Below, one piece after another: positions 45,562-53,674 of a DNA stretch of 64,000 bases. The stretch's first letter is position 1. Each line of letters starts with the position of its first letter. Source of the DNA: GCA-2746795 sp963747345. Its GTDB lineage: Bacteria > Chloroflexota > Anaerolineae > Promineifilales > Promineifilaceae. Location: positions 682,001 through 746,000 of the forward strand of contig CAVVFA010000001.1 of assembly GCA_963747345.1 (NCBI GenBank), in the 5' to 3' direction. A program made the translations under genes and the position numbers. The notes under the pieces are model-generated. The model did not search any database, was not told where the DNA came from, and saw nothing but the letters and a program-made list of their open reading frames with translations.

Positions 45562-46444
45562 ATGTCTGTAGACAGCTTCAAATTCCTGCCACGAATTATC
45601 GCTACCTTTTACCAGATGACAGAACGGGAACCGGACTATCCGATTCCCTGGACGCCGTTGACGAAGCCGCTGGCAGAGTGCAAATTTGGCCTGATTACCT
45701 CTGGCGGCCTGTACCAGAAAGGTGTTGAGCCACCGTTCGACGTGGAACGGGAAAAGCGGGAGCCAAGCTGGGGCGACCCCACTTACCGCACCATTCCAGC
45801 CAATATTGCCCAGGCAGATGTTGGTGTTAGTCATCTACACTTGAATCCAGTATTTGCTGAAGAAGATGTGAACGTGGTGCTGCCACTCACCCGTTTTCAG
45901 GATATGGTCGAGGCTGGGGAAATTGGCGGGTTGGCGGATGAGGCGTACTCGTTTATGGGCTTTCAGGGCTTCCCGCCGGATGCCAGCGCGTGGCAGGAAA
46001 CCTACGCACCGGAAGTTGCCGCCAGGTTCAAAGCGGCTGGCGTAGATTGCATCCTCCTCACCCCTACCTGACCCGACTGCTGCCTCAACGTGCCCGTGTT
46101 GGCGCGTGAACTGGAAACGGCCGGATTCAGCACTATTTTGGTGACGATGATGCCGTATTGGGCAGAAAAAGTGGGTGTGCCGCGCACGTTGGCGGTTGAG
46201 TTCCCGTTTGGGCAGACGTTGGGTCAGCCAGGGAATGTTGCCCAGCAAATACGGGTGATTGGGCAGGCGTTGGCGGTGTTGGAAACAACTACTACTCCCG
46301 GCACTCTCACCCACTCAGACGAAAGTCTGGCCCGTTGACCAGAAAGAAGCATACAAAGCGTGGCAGCCACTCGAACCGTCGCCCATCATTGCGCAACTCG
46401 CTCCCCAGTTCCGCGACATGCTGCGCCAAAACAGGAAGAATTGA
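45562..46444 (+). CDS. GrdB-like reductase with in-frame UGA at the selenocysteine site
   Basis: Member of the glycine/sarcosine/betaine reductase selenoprotein B family: KFGLITSGGLY, DVGVSHLHLNP, DVNVVLPLTRFQDMVEAGEIGGLADEAYSFMG. Translation meets TGA at 46069 (codon 170) in ILLTPT-U-PDCCLNVPVL. In Clostridium-type GrdB the same place reads ILTSTUGTC, so the UGA aligns with Sec of a UxxC redox motif. The frame downstream is the same one and stays family-like (VPRTLAVEFPFGQTLG) to about 46320. There a +1 shift joins to WPVDQKEAYKAWQPLEPSPII, ending at 46444. A 7-bp hairpin at the bacterial SECIS position follows the UGA. Total length about 293 residues. No start-site Shine–Dalgarno is visible; a heptamer array lies directly upstream. 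sel genes are not in this window. Confidence 0.75.
46069..46107 (+). promoter_or_regulatory. candidate selenocysteine codon and bacterial SECIS hairpin
   Basis: UGA at 46069–46071. Stem ACGUGCC (46088–46094) pairs with GGCGCGU (46101–46107) with one U·G; the apical loop CGUGUU begins 24 nt after the UGA and has a G in its first two positions, as bacterial SECIS elements require. Confidence 0.6.
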
Positions 46445-46450
46445 GACCGG

Positions 46451-46675
46451 ATGTCCCAAAAACAAAACGTCATTCTACACGCATTAAACCAGTTACAAGC
46501 ACAATACATCGAAGCCCATCAACCCGGCAATGACAATACATTTTCCTGGTTGGGCATTGACTTTTTTGTCGATCAGATGCGCCACATCGTCATGCCCCTC
46601 GCTCCGTTGGAGGGAGAGTGGCAAATAAATGATGCGGGTATGATATTTGCCACAATAAACCATTGCTCTTTATGA
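46451..46675 (+). CDS. hypothetical protein, 74 aa
   Basis: ATG 46451 lies 6 bp after the GrdB-like stop. Begins MSQKQNVILHALNQLQAQ and continues with TFSWLGIDFFVDQMRHIV; mainly helical, soluble, no family recognised. Its stop overlaps the next start as ATGA, indicating coupled translation. It could equally be the 5' part of one gene with the next frame if another indel is present. Confidence 0.5.
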   Translation: MSQKQNVILHALNQLQAQYIEAHQPGNDNTFSWLGIDFFVDQMRHIVMPLAPLEGEWQINDAGMIFATINHCSL

Positions 46676-47127
46676 ATCAGCCGGATTCTCGTGACTTGCC
46701 TGTCACTTATTTTCAACGGATATTGGCCGAGATGTTGCACGCACCACAACAGACAAATTTGGTGGCACATCGCCTGGGTTATTTTTTAACGTTGATGGTG
46801 GCGGAAGTTACTTATAATCCACTGGCTTTAATCACGACCTTTTTGACAGTGCTAAAAGCCATCGAACAACAACAAACACAAGAGAACGTCTTTGATTTAT
46901 TACCTGGTCTATTGATTGACGCGGCTACTGCTAACCTTTCAGAAGAAGACTTACACGCTTATAAACAAGCCAATTTGGCGCAACAAATCAAATTGATGCA
47001 GGAATTCAGGCCAGCTATCGTTGCCGAAATAGATGAATTGCTGTCACGTTATGACATGGAAACAACTATCGACATCATAAAGACGCGCCTGCTCGCCTAT
47101 CTGCAAACAAGGGTATTCTTCGAGTAA
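46672..47127 (+). CDS. hypothetical helical protein
   Basis: 151 residues from ATG 46672, overlapping the previous stop by four bases (a TTG three codons upstream is an alternative). Entirely helical, without signal or membrane segments: TYFQRILAEMLHAPQQTNLVAHRLGYFLTLMVAEVTYN, LLPGLLIDAATANLSEEDLHAYKQ. No family recognised. It lies between the GrdB-like and 2-hydroxyacid dehydrogenase genes on the same strand. Confidence 0.6.
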   Translation: MNQPDSRDLPVTYFQRILAEMLHAPQQTNLVAHRLGYFLTLMVAEVTYNPLALITTFLTVLKAIEQQQTQENVFDLLPGLLIDAATANLSEEDLHAYKQANLAQQIKLMQEFRPAIVAEIDELLSRYDMETTIDIIKTRLLAYLQTRVFFE

Positions 47128-47149
47128 CGAATACAAGTGAATTTATTCA

Positions 47150-48157
47150 ATGACTACAAACACACGGGTTCACGCCCACATCCTCATATCCACTCATGCT
47201 CATTTTATTTTTGAGCGGTCGGAAGAAGCAGACCGAATTCTGCAAGCTCATCTCGACCCTGCCATCCAAATAACCCAAGGGGAAGAAATTCCAGCGGAAA
47301 CAGAAATTCTTATCGGTGGGCGACCCTCGCGGGAGCAGTTAGCCAGTCCCAATCTGAAATCGTTGGTTATTCCCTGGGCGGGTTTGCCCAACGAAACCAA
47401 AGAAATTTTGCCAGACTTCCCCCATATCACTGTTCATAATTTGCATCATAACGCGGCATCTGTGGCAGAAACGGCCGTTACCCTTCTCCTAGCCGCCGCC
47501 AAACTTAACCATCCGGTATGATCGCGCCCTGCGCAACCATGATTGGCGCATCCGCTACGAATCCAGCCCGACATTGACGCTGGAAGGACGCACAGCGCTC
47601 ATTTTGGGCTATGGGGCGATTGGACAGCGCGTGGCGAGAGCGTGCCAGGCGTTTGGCATGGACGTGTTGGCGACTAAGCGGTCGGTAACACGTGTAACAA
47701 CCGATCCTTTTGCAGAAATCCATCCCCCATCAGCTCTGTCAGACCTGCTTCCCCGCACCCACGCCCTCATCATTTGCCTCCCCCTCACCCCTGAAACCGA
47801 AGGACTCATCGGCAAGGCAGAACTGGCGGCACTCCAGCCCAATGCCATCCTGGTTAATGTGGGGCGAGGCCCTGTCGTGGATGAACACGCTTTGTATGAC
47901 GCTTTGGTAGACGGCACACTCCACGGCGCCGGTCTCGACGTCTGGTTCAACTACCCGCCCGACGAAGCCGCCCGCGCCCATACGCCTGCCGCCAACGTGC
48001 CGCTGCACGAGCTAGACAACATCGTCATGAGTCCCCACCGCGCTGGCCTCACCCGTGACACTGACCGCCTGCGTATGACGCATTTGGCAGAGTTGCTCAA
48101 CACGCCGCCAGAGGTGAGCCGTTGCCGAATAAGTTGGAGTTAGAGAGGGGATATTAG
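47150..48157 (+). pseudogene. D-isomer-specific 2-hydroxyacid dehydrogenase, frameshifted
   Basis: Formate/glycerate dehydrogenase fold. The N-terminal catalytic domain ends VHNLHHNAASVAETAVTLLLAAAK; after a +1 shift near 47515 it continues TIRYDRALRNHDWRIRYES, then the NAD-binding GYGAIGQRVARACQAFGMDV, a typical VNVGRGPVVDEHALYDAL, and SPHRAGLTRDT containing the catalytic His. A further shift near 48105 would give the usual ending RGEPLPNKLELERGY at 48157; unshifted, the frame stops at 48143. Restored length is about 335 residues. It reduces a 2-oxoacid or oxidises a D-2-hydroxyacid; substrate unknown. Confidence 0.82.
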
Positions 48158-48243
48158 AGGTTTAAAGGTTGCAGGGTTGCAGGGTGACAAGGTGAAGTAC
48201 GCTACTACTTCGCCACTCTGCCACTTTGCTACTTTGCTACTTT
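48158..48243. repeat. inverted octamer array (TTGC family)
   Basis: AAGGTTGC AGGGTTGC AGGGTGAC AAGGTGAA, then opposed CTTCGCCA CTCTGCCA CTTTGCTA CTTTGCTA. Units of 8 bp; the same family as 12604–12692. Confidence 0.85.
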
Positions 48244-48303
48244 TGAAAGATGATACAATATGGTTTGATTTACGTGCATCATCAGCATTTACGGAGGCTG
48301 TTT

Positions 48304-48714
48304 ATGAGTTACCAGCAAATAACCATTTCATTGCCAGATAGACTATATCAACAGGTAGAAAAACTATCTCAAGCGAGACAGCGGACAATGGCTGAAGAGG
48401 TCGTGGCTGCCGTTTCCGCTGCATTACCAGAAGAAGCACAGCTTTCGGCTGATTTGGAGGCAGAACTTGCCCATCTGGATCAATTAAATGATGAGGAGTT
48501 GTGGCGGGCAGCGCAGATGACCGCACCAAAAGAAAAAACAGAGCGAATGCAGGTGTTGTTGGATAAGCAACAGCTAGAAGGATTAACATCTGCCGAGCGG
48601 GAAGAAGCGGCGTTACTTTCCCACTTTTTTAATCGCATTATGCTAGTTAGAGCAAAAGCCAGTGTTCTTCTGAAAGCACGTGGACATCATATAGACTCAT
48701 TACTCGATGAGTAA
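48304..48714 (+). CDS. ribbon-helix-helix-type small protein
   Basis: 136 residues from ATG 48304 (GGAGG upstream; a longer frame from 48250 lacks a site). The N-terminus MSYQQITISLPDRLYQQVEKLSQARQRTMAEEVVAAV matches the beta-strand plus two-helix pattern of CopG/RHH antitoxins and regulators. The rest is charged and helical (KEKTERMQVLLDKQQLEGLTSAEREEAALLSHFFN). Nine bp downstream is an HNH endonuclease gene. The pair resembles two-gene cassettes common in cyanobacteria and Chloroflexota, with an RHH partner preceding a nuclease. A toxin–antitoxin role is inference. Confidence 0.7.
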   Translation: MSYQQITISLPDRLYQQVEKLSQARQRTMAEEVVAAVSAALPEEAQLSADLEAELAHLDQLNDEELWRAAQMTAPKEKTERMQVLLDKQQLEGLTSAEREEAALLSHFFNRIMLVRAKASVLLKARGHHIDSLLDE

Positions 48715-48723
48715 ACCGAACAC

Positions 48724-49149
48724 ATGGCTGCTATTCCCCGCTCTCTTCTCATTCAGGTGGCTGATCGATTCCAGAATCGCTGCGGCTATTGCCAAAGTCA
48801 ACAGCGATTGATGGGAGTCGCTTTGACAATAGACCATATCATTCCTCAATCATTAGGTGGTGAATCCACTTTAGAAAATCTCTGCCAAGCTTGTTGGGAT
48901 TGTAATCTATTAAAAAGTGATCGTTTAACGGCCGTTGATCCCCAAACAGGCATCGTTGAACGTATCTTTCATCCAATCCAGCAAGAATGGGCTGCACATT
49001 TTGAATGGCAAGAAAATGGCTCAACTATTGTTGGACTCACGGCAATATGCCGAGCAACGGTTGCTGCCCTTAAATTGAACAGACCACAATTACTGCAATC
49101 ACGCCTGTTTTGGATCGAGGCAGGTTGGCATCCCCCACTTATTGATTAG
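48724..49149 (+). CDS. HNH endonuclease
   Basis: 141 residues. Zinc-ribbon HNH: CGYCQSQQRLMGVALTIDHIIPQSLGGESTLENLCQACWDCNLLKSD, with the two CxxC pairs, the DH of the catalytic ββα-metal motif and the closing N. The C-terminus (ERIFHPIQQEWAAHFEW ... GLTAICRATVAALKLNR) is typical of the short HNH proteins found beside RHH genes. The frame is intact. Its 3' end overlaps the convergent PEP-synthase-like gene by 11 bp. It contains one AACGGCCGTT copy. Confidence 0.88.
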   Translation: MAAIPRSLLIQVADRFQNRCGYCQSQQRLMGVALTIDHIIPQSLGGESTLENLCQACWDCNLLKSDRLTAVDPQTGIVERIFHPIQQEWAAHFEWQENGSTIVGLTAICRATVAALKLNRPQLLQSRLFWIEAGWHPPLID

Positions 49150-49915
49150 CGTTTTTACGCTGCCACCTTGCCACCTTGCCACTTTGCAACCTTGCAACCT
49201 TAGAAATCCAACAAATCTCCCCATCATCCAACCAATCTACCTGCCAGGAACCTTCGCCAAAGGTGCGGCGGATGCCGCGCAGGAGTTTTTGCAGGCGTTG
49301 GGCATAGGGGGGCAAGGTATTATCGGTGCGGGGGAAGAAGCCGGTTAGTTGGGGGATTTCGAGAGTGTTGTCTGGGGTGGTGATTTGGTCGGTGGTAACG
49401 CCGGCACTGAGCTTGGTGGTAACGCCTGCACTGAGCTTAGTCGAAGTGGCCGTTCCCTCAATCTCCCCCTTAATCATTCCCATCACCAATACATCCCGCC
49501 TGAAGACAAGCTCAGAATGCGGCGACACAGACCACACGCTGCACAAGGCGCGTGCCAATTCATCGGGGTCATTCATATTTACGTGGGATTTTGCGGCAGA
49601 AGCAATAGGTTTCTGTTCGTGAGAAAGTGCTGAAAAAGCGGGGCGCAAGATGGTGGGTTGGTCAAAGCGGGGGAAGCGAATACCATCGTACAGGCTTTCA
49701 TACAACCAGTCAGCGTCGAAATCGGTAACTGCGGAACCCTGCATCGTTACCAAGCCCTCTTCCAAAAACAACTGAAACAACTCATCCAGCAAAATCGCAC
49801 CGCCAGGTACAGGTAAGCCCGCACTCGCCGCCTTGTCTAGCAACAAAGCCTTTTCCCCAACCGGCCACTTTCGGGCGCGATTCGCCCCCAACCAAACAAA
49901 CGGAGTCTTTTTCAT
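49139..49915 (-). CDS. PEP-synthase/PPDK N-terminal-like fragment protein
   Basis: 258 residues. The N-terminus KALLLDKAASAGLPVPGGAILLDELFQ and FDADWLYESLYDGIRFPRF recall the ATP-binding domain start of pyruvate phosphate dikinase/PEP synthase, but the catalytic His domain and PEP-binding barrel are absent, so this is a short homologue or remnant. The middle contains two tandem 24-bp units giving TKLSAGVTTKLSAGVTT. The C-terminal SKVARLQSGKVARWQRKNANQ is encoded by the octamer repeat, so the repeat supplies the protein's end. ATG 49915 was chosen (MKKTPFVW). Function unknown. Confidence 0.6.
   Translation of the reverse strand: MKKTPFVWLGANRARKWPVGEKALLLDKAASAGLPVPGGAILLDELFQLFLEEGLVTMQGSAVTDFDADWLYESLYDGIRFPRFDQPTILRPAFSALSHEQKPIASAAKSHVNMNDPDELARALCSVWSVSPHSELVFRRDVLVMGMIKGEIEGTATSTKLSAGVTTKLSAGVTTDQITTPDNTLEIPQLTGFFPRTDNTLPPYAQRLQKLLRGIRRTFGEGSWQVDWLDDGEICWISKVARLQSGKVARWQRKNANQ
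49158..49204. repeat. octamer array (CACCTTGC family) inside a gene's 3' end
   Basis: CACCTTGC CACCTTGC CACTTTGC AACCTTGC AACCTTAG in direct tandem. It codes for the last residues of the PEP-synthase-like protein on the minus strand. Confidence 0.9.
49391..49454. repeat. 24-bp tandem plus TGAGC element inside a reading frame
   Basis: GGTGGTAACGCC(G/T)GCACTGAGCTT occurs at 49391–49414 and 49415–49438. The second copy continues as the 38-bp element also found at 26157–26194 (AACG, CACT arm, loop GAGCTTAGTCGA, AGTG arm, CCGTT). It is read in the same frame in both genes, giving LSAGVT. Confidence 0.9.
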
Positions 49916-49922
49916 GATAGGC

Positions 49923-49957
49923 AATTGTCGATTGTCAATCGCTAATTGTCAATTTTT
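49923..49957. repeat. heptamer array (ATTGTC family)
   Basis: CAATTGT CGATTGT CAATCGC TAATTGT CAATTTT, period 7 bp, between the PEP-synthase-like and DUF47 genes. Confidence 0.75.
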
Positions 49958-50585
49958 AGCTCCACTTGACCACAATATCCATTACCGTGTCCGCCGCCCT
50001 ATCCCCCTGATCCGCTGCATTAGACAAATGGCGCAGCACTTCACGTGTCTTCAAAATCTCCATCACTTGATGAATGTCTTGTGGCCCCTGAAATAGCGCT
50101 GCCAAGCTCAAACGATACGCATCTTCCACCTGATTTTCTAAATGTTTGACACGACGGGCATGTTCTTGCGCCACACCCGGATAATCAATCAACTGCGTGA
50201 TCGCCATATGCAGTTCTGTCGCCATTTTATGCAGCAAATCCGCGATTTTTATCACAGGCTCTGGCGCGGCCAACTCAAAAATTTCCAGCTCTTCCACCGT
50301 GTCATACACATAGTCGATGAAATTATCCAACGCACGCGACAATGCAAAAATATCTTCCCGATCAATCGGCGTGACAAAGGTATCCATCAATTCATGCACC
50401 AGGATGCGTTGCAGCTCATCCGCTTCTTTTTCCACGGCGCGGGCGTGGGTGCTTTTCTTGTCGTTCTGTTTCTTCAAATAGGCTTGCAGCGCATCCACGA
50501 TATGAATCGTATATTCACCCTGCTGAATGAGCAGTGCCATAAAATTGTCTTGTTTTGGTTTCAGAAAACGTTTTAACCAATCCAT
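49956..50585 (-). CDS. DUF47 (PhoU-like) protein
   Basis: 209 residues, all helical, of the DUF47/TIGR00153 group that accompanies PiT phosphate permeases: the N-terminal MDWLKRFLKPKQDNFMALLIQQGEY, HELMDTFVTPIDREDIFALSRALDNFIDYVYDTVEEL, and C-terminal TREVLRHLSNAADQGDRAADTVMDIVVKWS with the metal-ligand-like acidic pairs of PhoU. It probably regulates the adjacent transporter. It lies 27 bp downstream of the PiT gene on the same strand. Confidence 0.92.
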   Translation of the reverse strand: MDWLKRFLKPKQDNFMALLIQQGEYTIHIVDALQAYLKKQNDKKSTHARAVEKEADELQRILVHELMDTFVTPIDREDIFALSRALDNFIDYVYDTVEELEIFELAAPEPVIKIADLLHKMATELHMAITQLIDYPGVAQEHARRVKHLENQVEDAYRLSLAALFQGPQDIHQVMEILKTREVLRHLSNAADQGDRAADTVMDIVVKWS

Positions 50586-50612
50586 AAAGCCCTTCCATCA
50601 TCTTGTGAAATA

Positions 50613-51603
50613 TCATCCAGGGAAAATCAACGTTAATAACAAATAGAGTATACCCGCTAAAATTGCGGAAATCGGGATTGTTAGCACCCAGGCTATCACC
50701 ATTTCATAGCCGATAAACCACCGCACTTTAGACAAGCGTTCGGCCGAACCCGCGCCCATAATTGAGGAACTCATCACCTGTGTTGTGCTGACAGGCGCAC
50801 CCCATAGAGCCGCACCTAAAATAATGGATGCCCCAGAAATCTGTGCCACAAAGCCATGAATCGGGCGAATCTTGTAAATACGATAGCCCAACGTTTTAAT
50901 GAGCCGCCACCCACCCATCGCCGTGCCTAAAGCAATCATGGAAGCGCTGGCAAAAATCACCCAAGTCGGCACGACAAACTCGTCGATGATACCTTCTGTC
51001 AACAACCCTAAGGTGATGATGCCCATCGTTTTTTGGGCATCATTCGCGCCATGGCTCAACGCCAGTCCGGCCGTTGTGAAAATCTGAGAATGGCGGAAGA
51101 AGCCGTTGATTTTAGGGGTGGCACCTCGGGAGAGAAACAGCGTAAGTTGCATCAGCAGATACCCGACGACAATGCCTAGAATGCGGGGAGAGGAGCAAGG
51201 CGGTTGTCACTTTGATGAGGCCAGCCGGGTTAATTGCTTGCACCCCGGCGCTGACAATAACAGCCCCCACCAAGCCGCCAATGAGGGCGTGGGATGAACT
51301 GGAGGGGATGCCAAACCACCACGTTACCAGGTTCCAAACAACGGCCGCCAACAAGGCGGCATTGAGAACCGTCATGGTGATGTTATCGGGATCAGTAAGG
51401 CCGGTACCTATGGTTTCGGCGACGGCGACACCAAAGAGAAAGGGGCCGGCAAATTCCATGGCAGCGGCCAACCATAAAACGCGACGCGGCTTCATGGCGC
51501 GGGAGGCAATGGGGGTCGCCACGATGTTGGAACTGTCGTGGAAGCCGTTGAGGAAATCGAAGAAAAGGGAGGTGATTATCAGTACAATAAAGGCGGAACT
51601 CAT
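50613..51603 (-). pseudogene. PiT-family inorganic phosphate permease, one frameshift
   Basis: About 330 residues. The first half has the PiT signature SLFFDFLNGFHDSSNIVAT and GIPSSSSHALIGGLVGA; the second half repeats it as ALSHGANDAQKTMGIITLGL and GAPVSTTQVMSSSIMGAGSAERL. One extra base near 51180 separates the halves, shifting ...LLSP into ILGIVVGYLLMQLTLFLSRG. PiT proteins symport phosphate with H+ or Na+. With one shift in an otherwise complete gene, error is likely. Upstream are a 17-bp operator-like palindrome and a 40-bp perfect palindrome. Confidence 0.85.
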
Positions 51604-51610
51604 GCACTAT

Positions 51611-51627
51611 GTTAACAAATTGTTAAC
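51611..51627. promoter_or_regulatory. 17-bp perfect palindrome, candidate operator of PiT
   Basis: GTTAACAA-A-TTGTTAAC, symmetric about one base, 7 bp upstream of the PiT start codon, so a bound protein would block ribosome or polymerase access. The binding protein is unknown. Confidence 0.55.
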
Positions 51628-51653
51628 GGGATCGCAAAAGGAAGGGCAACGGC

Positions 51654-51693
51654 CGAGATGATGCCTTCGAGCCGGCTCGAAGGCATCATCTCG
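51654..51693. repeat. 40-bp perfect palindrome without loop
   Basis: CGAGATGATGCCTTCGAGCC followed directly by its exact reverse complement, in the gap between the divergent PiT and DUF2723 genes. The core CTTCGAG/CTCGAAG resembles the TGAGC..GTCGA element. Confidence 0.9.
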
Positions 51694-51745
51694 ACCATTT
51701 CCTGAACGATTCCCCCACGCCACCTGAAATTCTGCCACAACACGA

Positions 51746-51751
51746 TACAAT
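51746..51751 (+). promoter_or_regulatory. -10 element, probable leaderless start of DUF2723 gene
   Basis: TACAAT ends 9 bp before ATG 51761; no Shine–Dalgarno sequence lies between. Confidence 0.4.
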
Positions 51752-52560
51752 TACGCCCCGATGACAACGCTAACCACCGCCTGGCAAGAAGGCAACTACA
51801 AAACATTCGCCAAACTGGTGCTAAACCTGCTGCCCACCCTGATCCTCTGGTTCGTGGGCGGGCTGGCACTGAGCCGCATTTTGTATGAAGGTTTCTTTCC
51901 GCATCTGCTGTGGCTAGGACGGCCGTTATACACCATCCCCTTCGCCCTCATCATCGCCTTCCTGGGAACCGATGTCTGGCAGCGGCAAAAGCTCCAGGCG
52001 GCGGCACTGCTTCCCGTTCTGCTCAATCTCAGCTACTTGTTTGATCCGGCCGTTGATTTAGTGGCTTCTCGGTTCATTTTTTGCGCTTCCTGGTGGCTGG
52101 TGGCGCTGCTCGTCGCCCACGAAAAAGCAAACTCTCACACGTGGCGCTGGTTGGGTATCCTTTTTGTGGTGGCGGCGCTGCTGCCCATCTACTTGCTTAC
52201 CATGCCGGATGCTGTCGGACAGGCCGATACGTTTGAATTCCAGGTCGTCGCGCCGCAGTTGGGCATTGCGCACCCCACGGGCTATCCGCTGTATTTGCTG
52301 TTGGGCAAGCTGTTTACGCTGCTGCCGATCAAGTCGGTGGCGTGGCGGCTGAACTTTGGCACGATGGTGTATGGGCTGGTGGCGGTCAGCTTGTTGTTTG
52401 TGCTGGGGTATCGGCTGCGGATGAGGGGGATAACGGCCGTTCTCGCCGCAACTATCTTCGGCCTCATCCCCACTTTCTGGAGCCAAGCCATCGAAGCAGA
52501 AGTGTACACCCTGCACACGCTGTTTGTGGTGCTGGCCTTTCTGCTTATGCGGGAAATTGG

Positions 52561-52632
52561 CGGTTGGAGATTGGAGATTGGAGATTGGAGATTGGGGAGA
52601 GTAAACAGTGGTCAGTGGTCAGTGAACAGTGA
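52561..52632. repeat. two heptamer families fused inside a coding sequence
   Basis: GGAGATT units (52566–52594) followed by CAGTGGT CAGTGGT CAGTGAA CAGTGAT. An opposed AATCTCT AATCTCA AATCTCA AATCTCT arm lies at 52759–52786 in the same gene. Confidence 0.88.
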
Positions 52633-53198
52633 TCGGTGGTTGCCAATTCTTCTTGCTTTCGTACTGGGCTTAGGCATGACCAACCACCTCACCACCGTTT
52701 TCCTCTTGCCTGCCGCCGCCCTAACTTTGTTATTTTCAGGCATCTTCAGCCGTGACAAATCTCTAATCTCAAATCTCAAATCTCTATCTATCCTGGCTCT
52801 CGCCTTCCTCCTGCCCCTGCTGCTCTACGCCTACCTGCCCATTCGTTGGCAAGCAATTCATGACGAGCCGATGGGCGTGATACGGTTTGTTGATTGGGTG
52901 ATGGGCGGCCGTTTTGCGGGGGCGTTGCAATGGCGGGCGTGGCTCGACGATAGTACGCGCTACGAAGTCATCGGGCGCATTTATCTGACAAATTGGGGCT
53001 GGTTTAATCTGGTGCTGGCCCTGCTCGGTTTCATCTTCCTGCTCTGGCGCAACTGGCGCGTGGCGCTCATCTTCGGCATCACCTGGCTGGGCTACACCTT
53101 TTATGGCCTCAACTACTACGTCCCCGACCTGGATGTGTTCATCGTGGGGGCGCAGGTGGTGGTAGCGGTGTGGTGGATGGCTGGTGCGAATGGGGTAT

Positions 53199-53262
53199 TG
53201 GAGATTGGAGATTGGAGATTAAATACACGCACCAATCTCCAATCTCTAATCTCTAATCTCTT
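53199..53262. repeat. inverted heptamer array inside a coding sequence
   Basis: GGAGATT GGAGATT mirrored by AATCTCC AATCTCT AATCTCT AATCTC; inserted in frame in the DUF2723 protein. Confidence 0.9.
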
Positions 53263-53643
53263 AATATTACTATTTGTCCTACCCACGCTCTTAAATGCCG
53301 CTCAAAACTGGTCACGCCTTGACCAATCCCGCGATGAGGGCGGACAGCCGTGGGGTGAAGGGGTGTTGGCGCTGCCCTTGGCGGAAGGCGCGGCGATTTT
53401 GGCCGACAGCGAAAAAATTGCACCGCTGTATTATTTGCAGCAAGCAGAAGGGGTACGACCTGATTTAGACATTATGGTGCTGCCAGATGAAGCCGCATAC
53501 CGGGCTGAATTGGACAGTCGTATTGCCGCAGGGCAGTCAGTTTATTTGGCGCGGTTTTTGCCTGGACTGGAAGGCATTTACCATCTGCGTTCGGTGGGGC
53601 CATTGACAGAAGTAAGTGCGGAACCGTTGACCCGTCTGCCGGA

Positions 53644-53674
53644 AACGGTCACTGAGCCTGTCGAAGTGTCCGTT
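53644..53674. repeat. AACGG/CCGTT split by TGAGC hairpin (in coding sequence)
   Basis: AACGG-T-CACT-GAGCCTGTCGA-AGTG-T-CCGTT: the decamer palindrome opened at its centre by a 21-nt hairpin. Read in frame as TVTEPVEVSVF. Confidence 0.85.

Noticed and set aside
42500..46444. Programmed +1 frameshifting as a general mechanism
   Set aside because: No shared slippery sequence or rare-codon context was found at the shift sites, and the shifts occur at unrelated positions in unrelated genes; sequence error or decay is simpler.
47519..47521. TGA in the 2-hydroxyacid dehydrogenase as a second Sec codon
   Set aside because: The protein continues in a different frame after this point, so it is a frameshift stop, and the place is not a known Sec site.
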